Of a DNA stretch of 64,000 nt, positions 1 through 64,000 are shown one piece after another (the stretch's first letter is position 1; every line of letters begins with the position of its first letter). Source of the stretch: Halocaridina rubra. Taxonomy: Eukaryota; Arthropoda; Malacostraca; Decapoda; Atyidae. Where the stretch lies: assembly GCA_037179515.1 (NCBI GenBank), contig JAXCGZ010011554.1, positions 1-64,000 on the forward strand, in the 5' to 3' direction. The notes beneath the pieces were generated by a model. The model searched no databases, was not told the DNA's origin, and worked only from the letters and a program-made list of their open reading frames with translations. The translations under genes were made by a program, and so were the position numbers.

Positions 1-150
1 ATGTGTATACATGATAGAACTTAATAAGTATACATGCTAAGTCTAAAAGTATACATTCATGCACTTACGTTACAATAAACGAAACTATATGCAAAATAAC
101 ACTTACATAATGTACGTAGAAATAAACTGTCTTGAAATATATTCAAGACA
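1..150 (-). repeat. Terminal 150 bp of a BEL/Pao LTR (cut by window edge)
   Basis: This stretch matches 1581-1730, the last 150 bp (plus-strand sense) of the complete LTR nearby, with about three substitutions. It is therefore the end of another LTR of the same family in the same orientation. Whether it is a solo LTR or belongs to a full element cannot be seen. It ends exactly where the LINE reverse-transcriptase reading frame begins at 151, so it seems to interrupt that LINE. Confidence 0.9.
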
Positions 151-778
151 ATGGGTACTCTAATATATCTAAATAGGGTAAAAGACTCATTTGAAACATC
201 AACTCGTATAATAATTGTCCAGTCCTTAGCTATGAGTTTAATTAATTACTGTCTCAAAGTTTGGGGATGTACAAATAAGACTCAATTACAAAGAATACAA
301 AAGTTACAAAACTTTGCAGCACGAGTGGCTGTTGGCAATGTAAGAAAATACGAGCACATCTCTCCTGTTTTAAAAGATCTAGACTGGATAAAGATTAGAG
401 ATAAATATGTTTTTGATATATGTACCTTTGTTTTTAATATACTAAGAAACAATCTTCCTGATTGCTTGTATAATTTTTCTACAGTAAGCTCAGTTACCGG
501 GTTAACTACCCGTCAAGGGGAAGATTTATTAGTACGAAGGTCTAAAACTGATATTGGCTCAAGAGATATAAACATTCGTGGACCTCATTTATATAATCAG
601 CTTCCCAGAGAACTAAAAAATGCTGGTTCAGTGTATACTTTTAAATATAATCTTAAGAAGTTACTCTTAAAGGAAGATTTTACTTGTAATTTTTAATGGT
701 ACACTCATCTTTATGATTTGTTTGTTTTAGTATGTCTATATCGTACACCACAGATGTCTATCTGGAATATATATGCAT
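151..778 (+). pseudogene. LINE reverse transcriptase C-terminal end (CR1/L2-like), 5' part missing
   Basis: An open frame at 151-696 (181 residues, stop TAA) encodes the region downstream of the reverse-transcriptase palm of a non-LTR retrotransposon. Features seen are a pattern like 'INYCLKVWG', then 'QKLQNFAARV', and a terminal 'RGPHLYNQLPREL' block typical of CR1/L2/jockey-type ORF2 ends. The catalytic box is not present because the 5' part lies beyond the LTR at 1-150. The 3' UTR continues to 778, is split by the BEL element, and resumes at 5104. Clade assignment is by general appearance only. Confidence 0.75.
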
Positions 779-1730
779 TGTGGAGGATTTCCTGTGTGTT
801 ATTTACCCTTCGATCTTATAACCCCCTAAAATCGGAAATCCTGACACGGCTTCAGTAGAGGCCTACCACGATCTCAAAATTAAATCCTCTACCAATAAAA
901 TATAATTAATATTACATGCATAGACATACATGCACATATTTTATAAGGGGGTTTATGAACTGTTGATATGTGAATATTTAAATAAACTCTCCTCACCTTA
1001 AAGTAAAACTTCCTCATACAGAATAATACATTTTCTAACATACATTCTACCTACGAGTGTTCAATTAAATGAGCTCATTCTGTCCCCCACACGTAGTTAT
1101 AAATATTGTTAGAAATAAGGTAAATCTGCATTGCATCTGTACTCATCTATCCGGATAACCCTGATGTCGTCAGCAATCACGGGATTCCCAATCAAACTCA
1201 TTGAATATCTTCTGATCCACGTATCTCTATCACGTTTTTTACTTGAGTGTCTCGTAACGTCTCACAAGTACCACTAATAATAAACTTATAAGTACTGTTA
1301 ACAAACACAGTAAGAATGAGTGCCTCGTAGCATCTCACGACGGCAACTAACTTTATAAGAAAGTCCCACAAACTCCTCTAGTTTGTCGGGGTCCTTGGTA
1401 CTAGGACTAAGTTGACTTATGACTTGCTTACAACAGTTCTTTGTTCAACGAGGCGATGCAATAAGCGTTATCAAGGAGGTGAAGGGTTAATGGCTATAAT
1501 CCATTAGTGACCTACATTCCTTTCTCCACGTCTTCTACGGCCAGCCTCCCTAATAAACTACACATTATACATACGAATATACGTGTATACATGATAGAAA
1601 TTAATAAGTATACATGCTAAGTCTAAAAGTATACATTCATGCACTTACGTTACAATAAACGAAACTATATGCAAAATAACACTTACATAATGTACGTACA
1701 AATAAACTGTCTTGAAATATATTCAAGACA
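779..1730 (-). repeat. BEL/Pao 3' LTR (element sense)
   Basis: 952 bp, TG...CA bounded, matching 4147-5098 almost exactly; one A/T difference is visible near 830. In element orientation this is the 3' LTR. Just inside it, at about 1731-1745, the minus strand has a short purine run (GGAGGGG) that may serve as the polypurine tract; this is weak. Confidence 0.93.
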
Positions 1731-1778
1731 TCCTGGGCCCCTCCAAAAAGGAAAAAATGGACGGTCTCCCCATCAGTA

Positions 1779-2351
1779 CTACAATTTATCATCAATTAAT
1801 AAGCGTGCCCACAATTCTTTAACCCTTTGGGCAGCTTGACGTTCATATCTTTCATAATTTGATGATTCCTCTTCGTATACTTCTGACAATAGATATTCCC
1901 ATGAGAGCTTTTCAGACCAAGCTCTCTGAATAAGAATTTTCCCTCTTCTTAGTAAGGGTGATATTAGACGTAAGGGGTCCAAAAATATACCCACCAGTGA
2001 CAGAAGTTTATGTTTTGTCAGCACTTCATCTCTAGCCTTCAAACCTTTCAATGACAACTTGTCTGTATTTATATTCCAGATTAAACTAAAGTTTGATACT
2101 TTAGGAGATCTAGAATTTTCAGAAAGGCACTGATCCAGTACCCTTTGAAGTCTTGCATTGTTGGAATTCAGTGCTTGCAGTGATATTTTGGTCTTTTGTT
2201 CATAACACAAGGCTGCGTGATGACCATTTTTCTTACACTTCTTACACTTTAACTGAGTGTAACATTCATTTGCATAATGCCCTGACTGAGTACATCTCAG
2301 ACATTTGTTATTGTTTCTCAATTTGTCTCTGCGTTCATTTATGCTTACTAC
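1779..2351 (-). pseudogene. BEL/Pao gag end fused to pol remnant
   Basis: This continues in the same frame as the gag gene after a TAA stop at 2352-2354. It has two canonical zinc knuckles of the form C-x2-C-x4-H-x4-C near 2240-2310, then a short spacer, then sequence like the BEL/Pao reverse-transcriptase connection region (a 'LSLVGIFLDPLRLISPLL' block near 1950-2020). The coding ends with TGA/TAA-type termination at 1779. The direct jump from knuckles to the post-palm region shows a large internal deletion of protease and the catalytic core. The last ~40 residues could be a pol C-terminus; this is uncertain. Confidence 0.8.
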
Positions 2352-3398
2352 TTAATTACACTGTTCAGACTTATGATCTTGCCAACCACAGAATACACAT
2401 TCTGTTTTACTATTTACTACATTTGCAGTAGCACCATAACTACCCACATTCTTTTTATAGGACTGGGTCTCATCTCTCTGGGAGGTTTGGGTCTCTCCCT
2501 TTGTGTTATCTTTAGTGAAGTTGCCTTCTATATAATATACATATTTTCCCAGTTCCTTCAAGAGGGTTTCATATGTAGGGTATTTTGTGTCTATTTTCAT
2601 GCTAATCCAGTTCTCAACATCTTCTGGCAATTTCATCATCACGAGTTCTGAAAACACCCAATCAGTGTTCTCCATGTCTTTATAATTTTTCAGACTTCGA
2701 GTAATGGCTTCTACTTCCTGCTTGAACTTAAAAAGTGATGAATAATTAGAAGAGGGAGTTGGTATTTTTACCAATTTCCTCATTAAATTTCGTACAATCC
2801 TGTCCTTGCTGGCATAAATAGCTTGCAGCTGTTGAATGCATTCATCATAACTCTCACTAGCAACAGGATATCCCTTTATGGTGTCTTTTGCATCTCCTTT
2901 AAGGGCATTTCTTAAGATGGTAAACTTTGTCATAGTTGCCATAGAAGTACTATGTACTAAACTATCGAACGTATCCCAAAACTCGTTCCATTCATCATAG
3001 TTTCCAGAGAACTGTGGTATTTTTACTTCAGGAAATTTCGGTGTGGGTTGCCCACTGGGGAGGCTTGAACTCTCGGAACTAGGAGCTCTAGTACTCTTCA
3101 TAGTTCCTAACTTACGAATCCGTTCTAGGACAGCTAAGCTAATATTATTTACTGTTTTAGCTAGATTGTCATGTTCTGTATCCTCCTCCTCAGAATCCCT
3201 TTTAAGGGGCTTATTCTCGACATATTCTTCATATTTCCTATCAAATCTTCCGAATCTTTCTGTTAGCGTATGATGACATCTTTCTAAATAATTAACAACA
3301 AGTGTCTCATCATCTTTGGCAAGTTCTGTTTGACACTGAACACAATCACGTTGAACCAATTCCCGAAGGCGTTTTAATGCCTCAGGTTTAACCGACAT
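2352..3398 (-). CDS. gag: BEL/Pao Gag-like protein (DUF1759-type), truncated by a stop
   Basis: The first ATG in frame is at 3398-3396. The upstream extension of the frame lacks an ATG. The protein has an N-terminal helical region rich in charged residues, then a block like 'LPKIKIPQFSGNYDEW' (here around 3000-3030), which is the hallmark of the DUF1759 capsid-like region of BEL/Pao Gag. A cysteine-rich motif (C-x2-C-x5-H-x4-C) follows just before the stop at 2352. Downstream zinc knuckles lie in the same frame after that stop, so the stop is either a nonsense mutation or a readthrough point; mutation seems more likely given the pol deletion. Gag would form the retrotransposon particle in the cytoplasm. 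Confidence 0.85.
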   Translation of the reverse strand: MSVKPEALKRLRELVQRDCVQCQTELAKDDETLVVNYLERCHHTLTERFGRFDRKYEEYVENKPLKRDSEEEDTEHDNLAKTVNNISLAVLERIRKLGTMKSTRAPSSESSSLPSGQPTPKFPEVKIPQFSGNYDEWNEFWDTFDSLVHSTSMATMTKFTILRNALKGDAKDTIKGYPVASESYDECIQQLQAIYASKDRIVRNLMRKLVKIPTPSSNYSSLFKFKQEVEAITRSLKNYKDMENTDWVFSELVMMKLPEDVENWISMKIDTKYPTYETLLKELGKYVYYIEGNFTKDNTKGETQTSQRDETQSYKKNVGSYGATANVVNSKTECVFCGWQDHKSEQCN

Positions 3399-4123
3399 AT
3401 TGAGAAAGCAAATAGAACATAAAACAACAAACAAATAGTTGATGCAATTTTATCATCAAAGAATCCACGATCTTCTTTATGCATCCACAATGCAACAAAC
3501 AATCACTCTGTAAAGAGTATCAAAGGACAATCTTCCAAATCTCAAGATAATAACATACAGTTATTTAATTCCGTCAATTATGACGCCAATCCTCAAAGTG
3601 TAAAACACACTTTTCATCAGTTAATCGACACTGTTAAGTCAGCAACAGTAAATGGAAAGTGTAATGCAAAGCACACTGTTCCTCAAACGACACTGTGCAC
3701 CTAGCAGTAGGTGGGTCACTACCTTCTGTTTATTTACGTAAACAAAGGAATCAATACGACATTCTAGATATCGTTAAATGGGAAATATGTAAACACACAA
3801 ATCCCTAAACACCACTGTTCACCCAGCCGAAATTGGGTACTAATATCCAAATTACTTAATGGACGCTCTACTACGAAAGTATATTTCGTTTCCACAGATA
3901 GATAAACGCTTTATCCACGTGGGAAATGGATTCTCTTATTTATTTCAACAACCACTTAAATTTCAAAGGTATATTTGCAATATTCATGCAAATACATGCA
4001 ATGCTCCTCCCTGTTTTCGCTGAAATGTGGAAGATTTTAACCGTAGAGTTTTACACTTACTTCTTACAAGGCGGGAGCTTATCTAAAATGTACACTATTT
4101 TCACCATTACCACACCAATTCTC

Positions 4124-4141
4124 ATCCGGTTCGAAGGACCA
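4124..4141 (-). promoter_or_regulatory. Primer binding site for tRNA-Tyr-type primer
   Basis: On the minus strand, five bases inside the 5' LTR, the sequence begins TGGTCCTTCGA. Read on the plus strand it is ATCCGGTTCGAAGGACCA, which resembles the 3' end of eukaryotic tRNA-Tyr (acceptor TCGAAGGA plus CCA, T-stem 3' strand) with about one mismatch. The tRNA identity comes from memory of the conserved tRNA-Tyr acceptor stem. Confidence 0.75.
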
Positions 4142-4146
4142 AAAGC

Positions 4147-5098
4147 TGTGGAGGATTTCCTGTGTGTTATTTACCCTTCGATCTTATAACCCCCTAAATT
4201 CGGAAATCCTGACACGGCTTCAGTAGAGGCCTACCACGATCTCAAAATTAAATCCTCTACCAATAAAATATAATTAATATTACATGCATAGACATACATG
4301 CACATATTTTATAAGGGGGTTTATGAACTGTTGATATGTGAATATTTAAATAAACTCTCCTCACCTTAAAGTAAAACTTCCTCATACAGAATAATACATT
4401 TTCTAACATACATTCTACCTACGAGTGTTCAATTAAATGAGCTCATTCTGTCCCCCACACGTAGTTATAAATATTGTTAGAAATAAGGTAAATCTGCATT
4501 GCATCTGTACTCATCTATCCGGATAACCCTGATGTCGTCAGCAATCACGGGATTCCCAATCAAACTCATTGAATATCTTCTGATCCACGTATCTCTATCA
4601 CGTTTTTTACTTGAGTGTCTCGTAACGTCTCACAAGTACCACTAATAATAAACTTATAAGTACTGTTAACAAACACAGTAAGAATGAGTGCCTCGTAGCA
4701 TCTCACGACGGCAACTAACTTTATAAGAAAGTCCCACAAACTCCTCTAGTTTGTCGGGGTCCTTGGTACTAGGACTAAGTTGACTTATGACTTGCTTACA
4801 ACAGTTCTTTGTTCAACGAGGCGATGCAATAAGCGTTATCAAGGAGGTGAAGGGTTAATGGCTATAATCCATTAGTGACCTACATTCCTTTCTCCACGTC
4901 TTCTACGGCCAGCCTCCCTAATAAACTACACATTATACATACGAATATACGTGTATACATGATAGAAATTAATAAGTATACATGCTAAGTCTAAAAGTAT
5001 ACATTCATGCACTTACGTTACAATAAACGAAACTATATGCAAAATAACACTTACATAATGTACGTACAAATAAACTGTCTTGAAATATATTCAAGACA
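4147..5098 (-). repeat. BEL/Pao 5' LTR (element sense)
   Basis: 952 bp, TG...CA bounded, near-identical to 779-1730. In element orientation it carries the promoter and is followed by the primer site. It is flanked on the right by the TGCAT target duplication at 5099-5103. Confidence 0.93.
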
Positions 5099-60989
<55,891 letters not shown>

Positions 60990-61289
60990 GTAGGTTCATT
61001 ATCTTTGTTTGCTGAGAATATTCACAGGTATTTTCATTGATTTCGTTTGCTGAAAATAGTCACAGGTAGGTTCAGTGACTCATTTGCTGAGAATATTCAC
61101 AGGTATTTTCAGTGATATCGTTTGCTTAAAATATTCACATGTAGGTTCAGTTACTTCGTTTGCTGAGAATATTCAAAGGTAGGTTCAATTACTTGGTTGT
61201 CTAAGAATATTCAAAGGTAGGTGCAAAGACTTTGTTTGCTGAGAAAATTAACAGGTAGAGTCAATGACTTCGTATGTTGAAAACATTGA

Positions 61290-61690
61290 GTGGTTTTGTA
61301 GAGACAATTGTTTTCGTTTATGACTTTGTATAATTAGGATCAGGTAACACGGAAGGGTAGTTGGCAACACTGTGAATGGGATGTTGTTTGCAGTTTTTGG
61401 CGGGCGTTCGGGGGTGAAGAGCAGTGCTTGTGAAGTTATTAAGTTGGTTGAGTTGTGTGACGGATTTGCTTTATTGGTTGAGTTGTGTGATGGAATTGCT
61501 GTATTTTTGAGTTGTGGAGGCTTAGCGGGAGCTTCCAGTGTAGGTGTTGATTTTTTTTGTATGCGGCGGTTTGGAGAAAGGGGCAAGAATTCGGGTTTTG
61601 AACAGTTGTGAGTGGGCTGTAACTTCCAATATATGCAGGTGGAATTAATTTGAGGTAAGTGATATACATTATTTTTTTCTATCTCGACCA
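61290..61690. other. Non-repeat block interrupting the minisatellite
   Basis: GT-rich on the plus strand with an internal 30-bp duplication ('ttggttgagttgtgtga' at 61444 and 61476). Open frames on both strands look fortuitous. It begins in the middle of a unit and ends before 'cacattcacag', consistent with an insertion; no terminal repeats seen. Confidence 0.6.
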
Positions 61691-62599
61691 CACATTCACA
61701 GGTAGTTTCAATGACCTTGCTTGCTAGAACATTCACAGGTAGGTTCATTGACCTAGTTTGCTAAGAATATTCAGAGGTTGGTTCAATGACTTCGGATGCT
61801 GAGAATATTCGCAGGTATTTTCAATGGCTTTGTTTGCTGAGAATATTCACAGGTAGGTTCAATGGCTTTGTTTGCTGAAAATATTCACATGTAGATTCAT
61901 TGACTTCTTTTTATGAGAATATCCACAGGAAGTTTCAATTACTTTATTTGCTGAGAATTTTCACTGTTAGGTTCAATGACTTCATTTGCTGAGAATATTT
62001 ACAACGTTCAGTGATTTCATTTGCTGAAAATATTCACAGGTAGGTTCAATTACTTTGTTTGCTGAGAATATTAAATGGTAGGTTCAATTACTTGGTTGTC
62101 TAAGAATATGCACAGGTAGGTTCAAAGACTTTGTTTGCTGAGAACATTCACAAGTAGGGTCAATGACTTCGTTTGTTAAAAACATTGACGAGTAGGTTCA
62201 GTGACTTCGTTTCCTGAGAATATTCACTGTTGGTTCAGTGACTTCGTTTGCTAAGACATTCACAAGTAGGTTCATTGACCTAGTTTGGTGAGAATATTCA
62301 CAGGTTGGTTCAATGACTTCGTTTGCTGAGAATATTCACTGCTATTTTCAATGACTTTTTTTGCTGAGAATATTCACAGGTAGGTTCAAAGACCTCTTTT
62401 GTTGAAAATCTTCACAGGTAGATTCATTGACTTCTTTTTATGAGAATATCCACAGGAGGGTTCAGTGACTTTATTTGCTTAGAATATTTACTTGTAGGTT
62501 CAATGACTTCATTTGCTGAGACTATTCACAGGTATATTCAGTAACATTGTATATTCGCAGGTAGGTTCAATAACTTTGCTTGCTGAAGCTATTCATGGG

Positions 62600-63997
62600 T
62601 AGGTTGAATGCTCTTCCCAATTCAGAGTTGTGGCAGGAGGGGACAAGACTACTCATTCCGTGTTCCCCTGCGTGTCCTAATAGTCGACTCAGTTGGCTTA
62701 AATTTATCTGCAAAACTTTAAAAATTCACCTGCCAGACTGGAACAAAAACGTACTGCATATCTAGTAAGCTAAAAGCTGAAAAGAGATTGCAGAACTTCT
62801 TTATACCATCCTAATCCTTACCTCTTGTATCATTAAGAATTAATATTGGTTGCCGTAATTTTTTTTGCTAACAGTGTTAAATATTTTGCCAAACGTCAGA
62901 ATCTGGTTAAATACACAACCCTATAGAAGATAATTTCTTTGGTTATATCCCTAGAATTGGCAAGATAATTAGGTGATATTTGTTAAAACACATAAAAAAT
63001 TACTAAACTCTAATGTCATATCCTGAGAAAAAAATTAGTTTTCTTTAAGGTTTTTGTTTATTGCAATGCCATATCCTGTTGAAGCTAGCGGGAGGGCCAT
63101 AATTGTACACAAGAGAGGAGACAGAATAGGCTTCAGCATACTCTTCATTCCACCATTTCAGCTGTTCTATGTCAAGAAAAAATCAGTAAGGATGAGATTG
63201 CGAGACCTATTACTCCCCATTTTCTTATACAATGGTCCCCCATCTTATGAGGTCAGTCGATTCCACAATCCCTGGCTTTATTGAAAAACTTCGTTCTTTA
63301 AAGATTCTTATACCTTATATGAAAGCGATCGGTTTTACCTCATGGACTCCCTTTTTTAGTAAGGGCTAGGGGGGTGCCTTGTTCTGAAGGACTTATTTTT
63401 GGCAGGTGTCATTGTTACCCTGAATGAATGCCCTTTCTAACCTCAGACCGTGGCTGGCCGCGAACCTTCAACATGACTAGTCAAAGATGCGAAAGTAACT
63501 GCAATTTTCGTGTATATAATTCTCAACCTCTTGTATACTTTTAATCAGTGTTAGATAACGGGACCTGATTGAAATTTTACGTAAAACGATTTAGATTTAA
63601 TGTGAAAACTGTACAGTATTTACAATAATGTATTTATGTAAGGGAAATTTTTTTTTGTTTTTAATAATTTACAGTCTTTGTATTCTCAGAGCTTTTACAA
63701 CTCCCAATATGGTGTAAAAAGTACTTTTTGCCCAGATACCTTACTTTTCGTAAGTGATGACTTATAGGGATGGGAGAATGAAGGGGTGGCAAGCCCATAT
63801 TCTTTAAGTAGGTTTTCTTGCAGAAGAACAGCTAATGCAGATGAGTGTGGACAGGGTATGATGAAGTCCTTCTGCTCCGTTTTTCTCTTTTATTTTTGGC
63901 TGGGTTGCTGGTTTTAGTGGAATATATTACGTGCATCATTGTTAGAGAAAATGTGTTTTGTAGCTTTTAGTGAGTGCTTATGCCTGGTTATTTTTTC
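62600..63997. other. Intron 21, right part
   Basis: Family C-like fragment at 62610-62710, 'caatgccatatcctgttgaag' fragment at 63063-63120, and family B copy (minus) at 63325-63500. Otherwise AT-rich, no genes. Confidence 0.5.
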
Positions 63998-64000
63998 AGG
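63998..64000 (+). other. Likely acceptor of the next WDR11 exon
   Basis: 'ggttattttttcag|g' at the window end is a strong acceptor. The expected exon 22 would begin at 64000 in phase 2. Confidence 0.55.

Larger units (their letters stand above)
779..5098 (-). mobile_element. BEL/Pao LTR retrotransposon, internally deleted, minus orientation
   Basis: Two 952-bp direct repeats (779-1730 and 4147-5098) start TG and end CA. I saw only about one difference between them. The pentamer TGCAT is present at 774-778 and again at 5099-5103, a 5-bp target duplication as expected for BEL/Pao integration. Inside, on the minus strand, come a tRNA primer site, a gag gene with BEL-type zinc knuckles and then only a remnant of pol. 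Protease, the reverse-transcriptase active site, RNase H and most of integrase are absent, so the copy is non-autonomous. The near-identical LTRs argue for a recent insertion, into the 3' UTR of the LINE at 151. Confidence 0.93.

Overview
This window is animal nuclear DNA, very probably from an arthropod and most likely a decapod-type crustacean. The inference rests on long introns, extreme dinucleotide and trinucleotide repeat content, and a dense mixture of Tigger/pogo, hAT, CR1-like, RTE and BEL/Pao elements. There is no prokaryotic-style gene organisation. No species can be named from the sequence alone.

One host gene dominates. It is an orthologue of WDR11, a WD40 scaffold of the trans-Golgi/endosome vesicle-tethering complex that is also linked to cilia and Hedgehog signalling. 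It lies on the + strand from the start codon at 5468 to beyond the right edge. I placed 21 coding exons by protein similarity, by reading-phase continuity (3824 nt, 1274 codons plus 2 nt, no phase break) and by splice consensus. A good acceptor at 63998-63999 suggests the next exon starts at the last base. Three introns, and possibly a fourth, have GC rather than GT donors.

Layout. 1-5264: a CR1/L2-like LINE 3' end interrupted by a nearly intact-looking but internally deleted BEL/Pao element (952-bp LTRs, 5-bp target duplication, tRNA-Tyr-type primer site). 5265-5467: short gap before the WDR11 start codon. Introns 1-4: tRNA-derived and other SINE-like repeats, an RTE LINE fragment and a ~106-bp tandem array. 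Intron 5 (13401-37794, 24.4 kb): two inverted-arm elements with Tigger ends inside (TA)n arrays, two hAT elements with dead transposase genes, a Tigger element with nested TA-flanked elements, and three CR1 fragments. Introns 8-12: Tigger copies at four degrees of decay, an internally deleted relative, and a palindrome of tRNA-like sequence. The intron after exon 21 holds a 38-bp minisatellite whose unit is the exon 21/intron junction itself.

All transposon coding regions seen are broken by stops, frameshifts, deletions or lost catalytic residues. The strongest unusual signals are (1) the splice-junction minisatellite at 60958-62600 with a 14-unit higher-order period, (2) a separate 95-bp duplication of the exon 10 acceptor, (3) the cluster of GC-AG introns in one gene, (4) Tigger-ended fold-back elements in TA microsatellites, and (5) a long hairpin upstream of a hAT transposase gene.
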